Shown piece after piece: positions 1-8,391 of a stretch of DNA of 64,000 nt. Below the pieces are notes generated by a model that worked only from the letters and a program-made list of their open reading frames with translations, was not told the DNA's origin and searched no databases. Source of the DNA: Solirubrobacteraceae bacterium (GTDB lineage: Bacteria > Actinomycetota > Thermoleophilia > Solirubrobacterales > Solirubrobacteraceae). The position numbers and the translations under genes were made by a program. Numbering within the stretch: the stretch's first letter is position 1; every line of letters begins with the position of its first letter. The stretch spans positions 41,434-105,433 of the forward strand of contig JAEMQS010000004.1 in NCBI GenBank assembly GCA_016463765.1, written 5' to 3'.

Positions 1-545
1 GGGATGTCGACGGGGTCGAACAGTCCCGCCTCCCACAACAGCCGCTTCAGCCAGAGCGCCAGCAACGCATTCGACGCGCCACCGCGAGAGGCCGGTCGCG
101 ACTCATGCTTCCCGACAGCGATCGATCGGGCCGCCTCGCCGAGCGAGCACCAGTCCTCGTCGCCGTGGCAGCACACGTACCGCGGCTCGGCGCGTTCGTC
201 GTCAACCACCGTCGCGATGCACGCTGGACCGTCGTGCCCGGGAAGTCGGCACGGGAAGTTGTTGCCGTACCCGTCGACCCCGAAGAACCTCTGGAGGGCA
301 CGCACCGCCACGTGGTCGATCTCGAGCCGGTTCCCGCAGTACTTGACCCGATGGTGGCCAGGAACTCGGTATCGGCCACCGAGGATGAGATGAGGTCCTG
401 GGACAAGAGGAGCGACAAGCGGAGCCAAGTCATCGAGGGGTAGTGGCGACGAAGAACGGCGGAACGACTCGTCGACGAGACGCAGTTCCGCTCCTCTAGT
501 CGCTCCACTTGTCCCAACCCCGTGATTGGCGGGCTGGGCGCTCAT
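1..545 (-). CDS. Primase-like zinc-domain protein, partial
   Basis: Only the first 181 residues are in the window; the gene continues past the left edge. Its ATG (545-543) shares ATGA with the stop of the gene before it, so the two are translationally coupled. Residues 99-133 carry a zinc-binding-like cluster: C99, H104, a CCH at 125-127 and C133 followed by SLGEA. This resembles the CHC2-type zinc domain at the N-terminus of phage and plasmid primases. No TOPRIM or helicase motif can be seen because the rest is missing. The family call is an inference from the cysteine pattern and the operon context; another zinc-ribbon replication protein is possible. Confidence 0.6.
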   Translation of the reverse strand, partial: MSAQPANHGVGTSGATRGAELRLVDESFRRSSSPLPLDDLAPLVAPLVPGPHLILGGRYRVPGHHRVKYCGNRLEIDHVAVRALQRFFGVDGYGNNFPCRLPGHDGPACIATVVDDERAEPRYVCCHGDEDWCSLGEAARSIAVGKHESRPASRGGASNALLALWLKRLLWEAGLFDPVDI

Positions 546-907
546 GAGAAATCACCCCATGGGTCGTACGCCGTCTGTCGTCGGCCGACGTCACGTTGCG
601 GCGCGGGCAGCGACAGAGCCTCAGTCGCCCGCGGTGTCGAGGGCGACACCCCGCTCGGTGCCGTGCTTTGCGCAGCGGGTTCGGCGACCAGAACGTAGAC
701 GGCCATCTGCGACCGCCTGGCCGACGAGTCGATCACGTAGCCGGATTGCCGCACCTCGTCGATGCGAGCCGGCAGGCGCAGAATCGGCCTCCCACCGTCG
801 AACGTGTCCGGGCCAAGAAAGTCGGCCTGGGTGATTCCGGTGCGGCCCCGGATGCGGAGGGCGCGCAGGACGCGGTCTCGCTGCGAGGGACGTCGGTGCG
901 CGGTCAT
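542..907 (-). CDS. Winged-helix-like small protein of the element
   Basis: 121 residues. Residues 9-74 read as a compact helix-turn-helix with a wing: RDRVLRALRIRG, an ITQADFL helix, an ARIDEVRQSGYVID recognition-type helix and a short YVLV strand. The rest is a low-complexity tail rich in Pro, Ser and Ala. The ATG at 907 overlaps the stop of the upstream gene by ATGA, which fixes the start. It sits between another small protein with a similar C-terminal module and the primase-like gene. It probably binds DNA for replication or regulation of the element; the target is unknown. Confidence 0.65.
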   Translation of the reverse strand: MTAHRRPSQRDRVLRALRIRGRTGITQADFLGPDTFDGGRPILRLPARIDEVRQSGYVIDSSARRSQMAVYVLVAEPAAQSTAPSGVSPSTPRATEALSLPAPQRDVGRRQTAYDPWGDFS

Positions 908-1533
908 CGGCCGGCCCCCGCGCGCTCGCGGTCGATCACGGTGCCGCAAGGGAGCGTGACGAGGCGGTAGACGCGGTGCCCCTCACGTGCACCGAAATCG
1001 TCGATCACCCAGCCCTCGTGCCGAAGGGTCTGGACCATCTCGGCGACCGGCGGATCTCCTGGGCGCCAGCCGAACGGCGTGGTCATGCCCTGGGCGTCTC
1101 CGAGCGGAAACGCCGCGTGTCGGATCAGCCCGAGGCGAACGAACGGCAGCAGGTGGCGCCGTCGCTCGTCTGGGTGGGCTGGTGAGTCATCGTCGGAACT
1201 GGGGCCGGCGCGCGTGGCGCCGGTTCCCCGACGCGATGCGGGGCGTCCGCCTCTCGGGCCTCGACGCGGCCGGCCGCCGCCGTGCTGCTTGCGCGGACGG
1301 TAGCCACAGAGCTTGGTGACCGTGCGCATCTCGGCGACCCGCCAGGCGACAGTCAACGGCTGCTTCGGGGAGCGCCGGCCGGAGGCGTCTCGCACGGTGA
1401 ATCGTCCGGTCGGCGTGACGTCGACCGTGGCTGCGGTGGTCGTTCCGAGGGAGCGGCGCGCGAGTTCCTGCGGCGTCGGCTCGTCGGGGTGCGGCTCGTA
1501 GAGCGACCGATCGCTCTGGGAAGGCTGCTTCAT
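904..1533 (-). CDS. Hypothetical protein with a winged-helix-like C-terminus
   Basis: 209 residues from an ATG at 1533, chosen because GGAGG lies 5 nt upstream; a longer reading has an implausible Arg/Ala-rich N-terminus. The last ~45 residues (VAEMVQTLRHEGWVIDD, then YRLV) have the same helix-plus-wing pattern as the downstream 121-residue protein, which suggests a duplicated DNA-binding module. The middle is basic and Gly/Arg-rich. First gene of a three-gene leftward operon (this gene, the winged-helix protein, the primase-like gene), all coupled by 4-nt overlaps. Function not recognised. Confidence 0.6.
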   Translation of the reverse strand: MKQPSQSDRSLYEPHPDEPTPQELARRSLGTTTAATVDVTPTGRFTVRDASGRRSPKQPLTVAWRVAEMRTVTKLCGYRPRKQHGGGRPRRGPRGGRPASRRGTGATRAGPSSDDDSPAHPDERRRHLLPFVRLGLIRHAAFPLGDAQGMTTPFGWRPGDPPVAEMVQTLRHEGWVIDDFGAREGHRVYRLVTLPCGTVIDRERAGAGR

Positions 1534-1711
1534 GTCGTCCTCCGTGTCCTGCTCTTTGCTTGTCGACGAAGCTAACTCGCCACCCGGACATTCAGTCAGG
1601 GACTGTGAACCAAAGTGCAGAAGCGCCGACGCCCGGCGCAACCGCATGGGTTGGCCGGGCGTCGGTCGCAGCAAAGTCGATCGGAGGTCGACGTGCGCAG
1701 TCTTACACAGT

Positions 1712-1727
1712 TGCGTGACGCTACGCA
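1712..1727. promoter_or_regulatory. Short inverted repeat in a divergent promoter region
   Basis: TGCGT (1712-1716) and ACGCA (1723-1727) are perfect 5-nt arms separated by 6 nt, between the leftward operon starting at 1533 and the rightward gene at 1753. The location fits an operator, but arms this short can arise by chance in GC-rich DNA. Confidence 0.2.
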
Positions 1728-1752
1728 GGTCTCGGGCATCTATGGTCGGGCC

Positions 1753-2106
1753 ATGCTGCGTGGTCTGCTCAAGGAGCATCCCGTGATGACGCTCGTACTC
1801 GCCGTGGCTCTCGTCGGCTCGGGCGCATGGCTCTACGGCGAACTTCGGGATCGCGAGCTGATCGATCGCTACTGCCGCTACGGAAGCGTCAGTGCCGCGC
1901 AGCTCGAGACGTGTCGTGAGCACGTACGCGCTGACGAGATCCGCGAGCGCGGCACCGTCGCCGCACGGTACGCCCGCGACGAGATCGACACCTGCGGTTC
2001 GCGCGCAGGTCGCTTCTGCGAGGGCCAGCGCGTCGGTACTCGATCCAGCCCCAGCAACGAGAGCGGGATCTTCTCTGACGACAGCGGGGTGTTCGCCGAC
2101 CCGTAG
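1753..2106 (+). CDS. Small single-pass membrane protein with four cysteines
   Basis: 117 residues, starting at ATG 1753. A hydrophobic segment at about residues 11-28 follows a short basic N-terminus. The rest is charged and holds C41, C54, C81 and C89, which could form disulfides if the C-terminus is outside the cell. It is transcribed rightward between two leftward units, so it shares a divergent promoter region (1534-1752) with the replication-type operon and converges on the 107-residue gene. It may be an exclusion or anchoring protein of the element; no family recognised. Confidence 0.5.
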   Translation: MLRGLLKEHPVMTLVLAVALVGSGAWLYGELRDRELIDRYCRYGSVSAAQLETCREHVRADEIRERGTVAARYARDEIDTCGSRAGRFCEGQRVGTRSSPSNESGIFSDDSGVFADP

Positions 2107-2174
2107 CGAGGCCGTGTACGCCCTCAGTACGCCCGCTGCGGCCGAACCGTGCCCACGGGGAGGTCGCGCCCGCG

Positions 2175-2498
2175 CTAAGCGGGAGAGGGCGCGCAGCGGC
2201 GGCCGAGCTGCCAGCCTGCGAGAAGGCACTGCAAGAGCAGCGGTGTGACCTCGTCAAGGAACTCGATGCGAGCGTCTCCCAGGCGGCCGAGGTCCAGGAA
2301 GCTCTCGGCGCGGAGGTTGTCCGCGAGCGTTGCGACCGCGATGGCCAGGAAGTCGCCGTCGACCCCGATGCGCGAAGCGGCCCGATGTACCCCGTCGAGC
2401 GGGATGCTGCCGGCACCGGAGTCCGACCACTCCTCCAGCAGCGCGGTGGCTTCGTCGAAGGCCCTCCACACGTCGTCCATCCGCAGTTCTGCTGCCAT
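2175..2498 (-). CDS. Hypothetical protein, 107 aa
   Basis: An acidic, helix-rich 107-residue protein with no recognised domain. Its ATG shares one base with the stop of the giant gene upstream (TGATG at 2500-2496), so it is probably translated by coupling with it and may act on the same particle or complex. No signal peptide or membrane segment is visible. It ends facing the rightward membrane-protein gene. Confidence 0.6.
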   Translation of the reverse strand: MAAELRMDDVWRAFDEATALLEEWSDSGAGSIPLDGVHRAASRIGVDGDFLAIAVATLADNLRAESFLDLGRLGDARIEFLDEVTPLLLQCLLAGWQLGRRCAPSPA

Positions 2499-5400
2499 CA
2501 GTCGAACACCCCTCCGCCGGTCGTTGAGCTTCCCGATTGCGCACTCGTCGTGCCGAAGATCCCGTCGCCACCGCCGCCACCGAAGACGCCTCCACGCGCG
2601 CTCGCCGACCGAGGCCGCCGCCGACGTCCGCGTCGAAGCCCTGCGCGAGTCTCGATCCGGGCGATCTGTGCACGCAGGCGGTCGCCCTCGGCGGTGCCGC
2701 CCTCACCGCGGGATTGCAGCGCCCGCAATGCGACCTTGGCCGCATCGAGCTCCGGGTAGTCGGTGACCTGCTGGACGCGAGCCATCGACTGAGAGTCGGT
2801 GAGTCGCAGCGGCGTGGTCAGCGCGTGGGCGAACCGGCCCGCGGAACCATCGGGGCGGCCGTCCTGGAAGCGATCGACGCGCGCACGCTCGGCCCGCGAG
2901 ATGGGGCGCAGGGGACGGTCGCCGAGAAGCGGGAGGCTGTCGCTGCCCTGCATTTCCGGGCCGCTGAGGGCGTCGTCCGCGGCACGGAGGGCGGGGCTGA
3001 GCCGCAGCGTGTCTCGCGTGACGATGCGGGCGCCCTCGTCGAGCCCGATCTGCGGGTCGGCGCCGAACGCGGTGAACACGCCGTTGGTGTTGAGCTTCGC
3101 ACCGCGCTCCGTCTCCCCGAGCAGCGTCGTCAGCAGTGAGCCAAGGATCGGACTCAGCAGGCCGAGGCTGCCCGAGCGCGGATCGCTGAACAGGTCGAAG
3201 ATCGGCGAGGTCAGCGGCGACGCCCTGCCGACGTCGAAGTACCCGAGCTGACCGTCGCGCTCGAAGTAGACGCGGCCGCCGAACTGGCTCAGCAGCTCGC
3301 GCCGGATCGCCCGCTCGACCTCGTCGCGGGTGTAGCCACTGCGGTTCTCCTTGAGGAACCGTGAGGACAGCAGGTCGACGACCTCGTCGTTCTGCATCTG
3401 CGCGACCTGGCGGACGATGTTGGCGGCCACCGGGTGCTTGACGGGGAGCGTGTATAGCGCGAGCTTCGTCGCGAAGCGCATGAAGCCGTAGAACAGGAGG
3501 AACGAGCGCCCCAGCCGACGCTCGGTGACCGTGTAGCGCGTCCAGTTGCCGAGCATGTCGTCGACGTGCTCCGCGTATCGCGCGATCTGCGGCTCGAGCT
3601 CGCGCAGCCGTGCGCGCTTGGCGTCACCGGCCGGCATCGCCAGAGCGTCGGCCAACTCTTGGGCCTCGGCGACCGCACCGTTGAACGGCCGGTGAAGGTC
3701 GCGCTCCAGGCGGCCGAAGAACGCGTTGCGACGGAAGTAGTCGTTCTGGCGCTGGTCCAGCTTGCGGTTCCAGGTCAGCGGGTTCAGGCGGCTCTCGCGC
3801 GCCCCGTTGACGGCATCGCTGTCGACGAACGACTGGTAGAAGCCGGCGAGCTTGTTGTCCGTCGCCGCGCCGAAGTGCGGTGAACGCGTGAGGTCGCTGA
3901 GCGGCGCGCTGCCGAGGAACTCGTCGACCATCGCGAGCGTCTCGGCGTCCGCGCCTTCGGCCTCGATCTTCTTGCGCCAGCGCCGGTAGGGAGCGGTGGC
4001 GACGCGGCCCCTGGAGCCCGGCAGGCTGAGCACCACGTTCGAGGCGACCTGGATCGGGACGAAGACCGGCGACGTGTTGAGGATCGCCGCGGACGTGATG
4101 CCCTGAGCCTTCTGTAGTCCGCGACGCAGCGCACTGCCGGGGGTCGTCGCGGCACGCAACTCGTCGCTCACCGCGCGCGGGACGACTACGAACGTGGGAC
4201 CGCCCTGGACGAACACGCTCGGAGTCCCATCGAGGGTCACGGTCGCGCGCTGGAGCGCCTCATGAATCGCCGGATCGTCGACGCCTCCCTCGCCAGCGCG
4301 TGCCGACTGAGCGTCTCGGTCGGGTGCTGCGCGGCGGATGATGTTGAGGTCAACGACGTGCCAGTCGTCCGGGTTCAGCCCCTCGCGGTTGATGTAGTCG
4401 TGGGCCTGCCGGAGCGTGAGGCCGCGCGCGTCGGCCGGGCTCGACGACTCCAGGATGTCGGTGACCGTGTTCCAGTTCACCGTGCGCTTGATCGTGCGGA
4501 GCAGGCCGCCGTCGTAGGCCCCGGGCGTGGTGTCGTAGCGGCCCTCGTCGAACAGTCGGTAGCGAGTGGCTTTCGGGCCGGCGATCGCCCGGCTTCCGCC
4601 AGGGGCGTGGTCGCTGTGCCGCTCGCGGCCTGAGGGTCGGTGCTCGACGTAGACCGGGGTCTGTAGGCCAAGGCGCGCGGCTGCGTCCTGGGTGCGCTGA
4701 AGGAACGCCTCCCCGGCCTCGGTGGCGAGCCGGTCTGCTTCGGCCTCGGTGATGTCCCCGTCTGCGGTTCGCGCCTCAATGCGAGCGATGTCCTGCTCGA
4801 AGCGGCGATGCTCTCCGAGGGTGCGCCCAACCGGCATCCAGCGGCGCATCTCGGCTCGATGGCCGCCGAGCCCCGTCTCATCGCCGTCGAGGATGCGGGC
4901 GTCGCGCGCGACCTGCTTGTCGGCGAAGTCACTGACCGCCCCGAGGGCCTGCATCAGCGTGTCGTCGTCGTGGGCGAGGATGCGGTCGAGACGTGCCAGC
5001 TCGTCGGCGTCGCGTCCCGGCGTCTGGCCCTTGCCGCGGTCACGTCGCGCGGTCGCCTTCTGGGTCTCGTGGGTCGCCTCGGCCTCGCGCAGGCGAGCCG
5101 CGGTCGCCTTGACCCTGCGCTGGGCGCTGGCCAGCGCCTCGGCGGCGTCGCTGGCGCCCTTCGCGCCCGCTGCGTACGCGCCTTCCGTGCGTGCTCGCGC
5201 GTTGCCCGCCCGCTGCGCGTCGCGTTCGGCAGCCACGCCGCCGACGTTGCGCGACAGCACTTCAGCGCGGCCCTGGGCGACATCGACCGCGGTGCGCTTC
5301 TGCTTCAGGTCGCGACGCGCGGCGTTGTGGCGCCGTCGGGCCTGAGCAACGGTCTTCGCGCTGCCCTGTACGTCGCTGCCCTCCGGCAACCGGTTGACCT

Positions 5401-7066
5401 CCACCTGGTCGCGGCGAAGCTGCAACACCTCGCGAGTCGTCGCGACATCGCGGGAGGTCAGCGCCTGGAGCGCCAGCGACTCCAGGTCGGTCGCGAGGCG
5501 GTTGCGGGCGGCCTTCTTGGTCGCCGGGATCGCCAGGACGTTCCCGCCGCCGGCCGCGCGCAGCATCTCCCGCCTTTCGGCGCGGACGCCATCGCGCCCG
5601 CGGACTTCCGCGTCCTGAAGCCCGCGAAGGCGCGTCAGGCCGCGGGATGTTCGATCGGCTGTCGCCTTGCGTTGGTCGCGGGACTGGAGACGAAGCGACG
5701 CCTTCACGACCTCGCCATCGCCTGGGGCAAGCCCGGACATCCCAACGTCGCTACCGGCCCGACGACGGGCGACACGCTCCCGGCGAGCATCGACCTGGCG
5801 TTGACCAGCGGCGACGAGCAGGTTTCCGCTCACGCGCTGATCGCGGACCTGCGTCGGCCCTGCGCCCAGGCGCAGCACGGGGCGGGGCGCGTTCATCACG
5901 CCCGCGCCCGCAGGTGTCGCCGCCTTGACCCCGGCGCCGAGCAGACGCCCGACTCCCGCGCCGAGGGTCGCGGCATCCAAGCCGACCTGAAGCCCGGCGC
6001 CCTCCTCGCGCACCTGGCGGCGGAACTCCCCGGCATCGCCGCGCATGAGTGGGGAGTACAGCCGTGAGTACGAGTCCTTCGTGTCTTCCCACGCACCCGC
6101 CGGATCGGTGACTGCGTCGATCGCTCCCGGGATGAAGCCCAGAGCCGTTGCAGCCGCGGCCTTGGCCGTTGACTCCGTCGTTGCGCCGGGAGCTTCGACG
6201 AACGCACGCCCCGTATGAACTGGGGCGGTCGCCAGGCGAGCCCACTTGCGCGCGCTGCCGCCGTGGCCGGAGAAGACCGAGTCGGCCGCCGACGCCGCGG
6301 CCCGCTCGATGGGGAGGGTGACGCCCATCGCGCGAACCTCGAGCTTCGGATCAGCCTCGGAGGCCCGCGGCCGGGAGTCCAGGAGGTTCTTCTCCTGCGC
6401 GTCGTACAGCCCGATCTTCTCGCTCCGCGAGTAGGGCCTCCCGTCCTCGCGCGAGACGAGCGAGCCTTCCACGGCCTGCGCCTTCGCCGTGTCCACCGCG
6501 CCCGCGAGCTTGTTCAGCGCGCGACGGGTGTCGCGGTCGCCGAGACGACGCAGCCCCGACTCCGTGTTCGACGGGTCGAGCTCGCGCTGAAGGGCGAGCT
6601 GCGTGCGCCCACCAGAACCACGCCGATCGCGGATGCCCTTCTGCACCGCGTCGGTCGTCATGTCGATGATCGTCTGGCGCTGGCGCGGCGTGTACCCGTC
6701 CTTCAGCACCGGCAGCCGCGGCAGCCTGACCTTCGGCCCTGCCTTCTCCGCGGCCTTCCTGGTCTTCGCGCGCGCCCTACGCCGCGGCTTGGAGAAGTCG
6801 GCCTTCTGGAGCGGCCCGTTGCCGAGCGCCGGGGAGACGGGCGGCTTCGGTGCGGGACGCGACGGTGCGCGGCGCCGCGGCCGGCGGCGCGGTGTCGGAG
6901 GCCCGGCCTTCGGGCTACCGGGCGCTCCAGCAGGCGCGCGCTTGCCGACCCCGGCGACGGCCTGGCCGACGCTGCTCTTCGACTTGGCCTTTCGACGACG
7001 ACGGGATCGCCGTCCCGAATCGGACGGTGAGTCACCGCGTGGGCCGCTTGGAAGGGTGTACGCCAC
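2498..7066 (-). CDS. Giant element/virion-associated protein (~1,520 aa)
   Basis: The start is taken as GTG 7066 (reading VAYTLPSGP). A longer reading from GTG 7123 is open, but that codon lies inside a 17-nt palindrome better explained as an operator. The N-terminal ~130 residues are Arg/Lys/Pro-rich. A long Ala/Arg/Gln region in the middle (roughly 430-720) looks like coiled coil. The last third has hydrophobic and aromatic helices (such as NTSPVFVPIQVASNVV and SFLLFYGFMRF), and the end is Gly-rich with GGVFGGGGG and GGVFD. This layout resembles the large polyvalent or internal virion proteins of phages and conjugative elements, possibly with an LPD38-type C-terminus. That placement is from memory of the family pattern. 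It is the dominant gene of the element. Confidence 0.65.
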   Translation of the reverse strand: MAYTLPSGPRGDSPSDSGRRSRRRRKAKSKSSVGQAVAGVGKRAPAGAPGSPKAGPPTPRRRPRRRAPSRPAPKPPVSPALGNGPLQKADFSKPRRRARAKTRKAAEKAGPKVRLPRLPVLKDGYTPRQRQTIIDMTTDAVQKGIRDRRGSGGRTQLALQRELDPSNTESGLRRLGDRDTRRALNKLAGAVDTAKAQAVEGSLVSREDGRPYSRSEKIGLYDAQEKNLLDSRPRASEADPKLEVRAMGVTLPIERAAASAADSVFSGHGGSARKWARLATAPVHTGRAFVEAPGATTESTAKAAAATALGFIPGAIDAVTDPAGAWEDTKDSYSRLYSPLMRGDAGEFRRQVREEGAGLQVGLDAATLGAGVGRLLGAGVKAATPAGAGVMNAPRPVLRLGAGPTQVRDQRVSGNLLVAAGQRQVDARRERVARRRAGSDVGMSGLAPGDGEVVKASLRLQSRDQRKATADRTSRGLTRLRGLQDAEVRGRDGVRAERREMLRAAGGGNVLAIPATKKAARNRLATDLESLALQALTSRDVATTREVLQLRRDQVEVNRLPEGSDVQGSAKTVAQARRRHNAARRDLKQKRTAVDVAQGRAEVLSRNVGGVAAERDAQRAGNARARTEGAYAAGAKGASDAAEALASAQRRVKATAARLREAEATHETQKATARRDRGKGQTPGRDADELARLDRILAHDDDTLMQALGAVSDFADKQVARDARILDGDETGLGGHRAEMRRWMPVGRTLGEHRRFEQDIARIEARTADGDITEAEADRLATEAGEAFLQRTQDAAARLGLQTPVYVEHRPSGRERHSDHAPGGSRAIAGPKATRYRLFDEGRYDTTPGAYDGGLLRTIKRTVNWNTVTDILESSSPADARGLTLRQAHDYINREGLNPDDWHVVDLNIIRRAAPDRDAQSARAGEGGVDDPAIHEALQRATVTLDGTPSVFVQGGPTFVVVPRAVSDELRAATTPGSALRRGLQKAQGITSAAILNTSPVFVPIQVASNVVLSLPGSRGRVATAPYRRWRKKIEAEGADAETLAMVDEFLGSAPLSDLTRSPHFGAATDNKLAGFYQSFVDSDAVNGARESRLNPLTWNRKLDQRQNDYFRRNAFFGRLERDLHRPFNGAVAEAQELADALAMPAGDAKRARLRELEPQIARYAEHVDDMLGNWTRYTVTERRLGRSFLLFYGFMRFATKLALYTLPVKHPVAANIVRQVAQMQNDEVVDLLSSRFLKENRSGYTRDEVERAIRRELLSQFGGRVYFERDGQLGYFDVGRASPLTSPIFDLFSDPRSGSLGLLSPILGSLLTTLLGETERGAKLNTNGVFTAFGADPQIGLDEGARIVTRDTLRLSPALRAADDALSGPEMQGSDSLPLLGDRPLRPISRAERARVDRFQDGRPDGSAGRFAHALTTPLRLTDSQSMARVQQVTDYPELDAAKVALRALQSRGEGGTAEGDRLRAQIARIETRAGLRRGRRRRPRSASARGGVFGGGGGDGIFGTTSAQSGSSTTGGGVFD

Positions 7067-7117
7067 GAGTCCAGATTGGACGTCCTGCCGGTCGTACCGC
7101 AGGCCCCTCTCGACACC

Positions 7118-7134
7118 GTGCACCAGTGGTGCAC
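7118..7134. promoter_or_regulatory. 17-nt palindrome ahead of the giant gene
   Basis: GTGCACCA and TGGTGCAC flank a single G, giving a perfect 8-1-8 palindrome in the ~90-nt gap between the zinc-finger membrane gene and the giant gene. This is a suitable operator for an element-encoded repressor. It overlaps the most upstream possible start codon of the giant gene. Confidence 0.45.
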
Positions 7135-7156
7135 AGTGATGCGCGAAACCGCCTGC

Positions 7157-7603
7157 TCAGTCGTCGCGAAGGCCGACGACGAGCGCGTGCAACTCCATCT
7201 CGGTCATGTCCCCGTCGTCGTGCTCGCGCGCCACGTGATCCATCGCCCGCTGCACCGTTGGGAACGTCTCCCCGCACCCCAAGCACCCAGTCGGCGACGG
7301 CAACTGCGCAACGCGCTCGCGCTCTGCCCGGTCAGCTTGCGCAGCACCGTCGGAGTCGCCCCGCGCGCGTAGGAGATCGGCGTGACTGCCTCGCCGAGCC
7401 AGGACGCTCATGGCCACCTGCCAGCCGCTCCACGCGACAACGAGGACGACCGCCCATCCGCCGAGAACCATCGCTGGGCCACCGTTGGCCTCCAGGGCCG
7501 TCCCGTCGAACACCAGCAGAATCCCAGCAATCACGAGGGCAACGACCGCAAGGCCGCCGAACCCGAGGCACACACGCGCCACCTGCGTAGCCAACCAGAC
7601 CAT
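7157..7603 (-). CDS. Two-pass membrane protein with a C2H2 zinc finger
   Basis: 148 residues from ATG 7603. Two hydrophobic segments (about 10-33 and 44-65) put both ends on the same side, most likely the cytoplasm. A basic/acidic linker follows, then a classical finger: C107-x2-C110-x12-H123-x4-H128, with Phe four residues after the second Cys, as in eukaryotic-type C2H2 fingers. Bacterial C2H2 proteins are mostly the soluble Ros/MucR type with different spacing, so a membrane-tethered finger is unusual. It precedes the giant gene on the same strand and may tether DNA or a protein partner to the membrane. Confidence 0.65.
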   Translation of the reverse strand: MVWLATQVARVCLGFGGLAVVALVIAGILLVFDGTALEANGGPAMVLGGWAVVLVVAWSGWQVAMSVLARRGSHADLLRARGDSDGAAQADRAERERVAQLPSPTGCLGCGETFPTVQRAMDHVAREHDDGDMTEMELHALVVGLRDD

Positions 7604-7651
7604 TGCGCGACCGTACCTGACCGATAACGAGCGCGCGATGCGGCGGGCCAC

Positions 7652-8055
7652 ATACGGGACTCCGGCGGCCGTTCATGAAACCAGAAGGCGGTGCATTGTG
7701 GGGTGGTCGCGAACGGCCACGGAGGGGACAGAGACTCCAGGGACCGACCTCCAGCTTCGCCGCCCCCCAGGGGGGGTCTGTGCCTCTGCCTCGTGCCTGT
7801 TTCACCGGGCATGCCCGGCGCGGCACCGCCCCCGATCGGTGGGCGGGCGAAGCACGCGCGCTGAGCTCAGCCGAACGCTTCACACATGTTGGGTGGCACA
7901 GGTCGATCGACCTGTGCCGGGATCGGTGCCGTTCATCGTGCGCAAGGGGCGCGCTCGAGCCTGCGCGCATGCAGCGAGGGTGGCCGGCGACCGAACGCTT
8001 GCGCGTCGTGCCGAGGTCGCCATGCATGCGCCTAATGCACAGCAGAACTAGACCA
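7652..8055. other. Gene-free stretch with strong dyads
   Basis: No convincing gene is seen on either strand. The stretch contains a C6-A-G7 hairpin (7763-7776) and a 24-bp perfect palindrome (7895-7918). It separates the leftward structural operon from the rightward small-gene operon. Confidence 0.5.
7895..7918. repeat. 24-bp perfect palindrome
   Basis: GGCACAGGTCGA (7895-7906) is followed with no spacer by its exact reverse complement TCGACCTGTGCC (7907-7918). With no loop it is a better fit to a binding or recombination site, or a cruciform, than to a terminator. It lies in the intergenic space of the element, about 140 bp upstream of a strong promoter. Confidence 0.7.
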
Positions 8056-8085
8056 TTGACAAGCCGCAATCGGCTCGTCTACGGT
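8056..8085 (+). promoter_or_regulatory. Strong promoter with an internal dyad
   Basis: TTGACA (8056-8061) and TACGGT (8080-8085, fitting TAnnnT) are spaced by 18 nt and point at the two small genes that follow. The spacer holds a perfect inverted repeat, AGCCG (8062-8066) and CGGCT (8071-8075), where a repressor would block polymerase. Confidence 0.6.
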
Positions 8086-8099
8086 CGAAGACGTAAGAA

Positions 8100-8128
8100 G
8101 CCCCGGCACGGCTGCAACCGCCCGGGGC
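8100..8128 (+). promoter_or_regulatory. Leader hairpin before small acidic gene
   Basis: GCCCCGG (8100-8106) pairs with CCGGGGC (8122-8128) across a 15-nt loop, about 15 nt after the predicted transcription start and 26 nt before the ATG. It has no T tract, so it is more likely a transcript-stabilising or translation-control element than a terminator. Confidence 0.4.
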
Positions 8129-8154
8129 ATGACACCAACGAATTGAGGTCGTTG

Positions 8155-8391
8155 ATGCACTCCGAAGGTACCGACCTACTGGCCCACGCGCTAGCCGATC
8201 TGCTCGACGACATGCGCCGCTGTGCCGACCTACTCGACGACATCGGCGACCCTCACGGCGTCGGCGACACGCTCGCGGAGATCGCAGAGGAGATCGGCGA
8301 GGAGATCGCCGACGACATCCTGATCGCCGACTTCCACGCGTTCCTCGCCGACGTCTCGCCCGACGACTTCCGCATCGCCGATGGCGAGTGA
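8155..8391 (+). CDS. Small acidic protein, 78 aa
   Basis: The ATG at 8155 is preceded by GAGG. The protein is very acidic (many Asp/Glu, few basic residues) and helical, with repeated Leu-Asp-Asp motifs (LLDDM, LLDDI). Small, highly acidic element-borne proteins often mimic DNA or bind basic partners such as repressors or nucleases, but no family is recognised here. It is first in a two-gene operon behind a near-consensus promoter, so expression is probably high. Confidence 0.65.
   Translation: MHSEGTDLLAHALADLLDDMRRCADLLDDIGDPHGVGDTLAEIAEEIGEEIADDILIADFHAFLADVSPDDFRIADGE

Noticed and set aside
4808..6067. A 419-codon frame on the + strand inside the giant gene
   Set aside because: It lies opposite a continuous 1,520-residue frame with protein-like composition; no ribosome site or domain.
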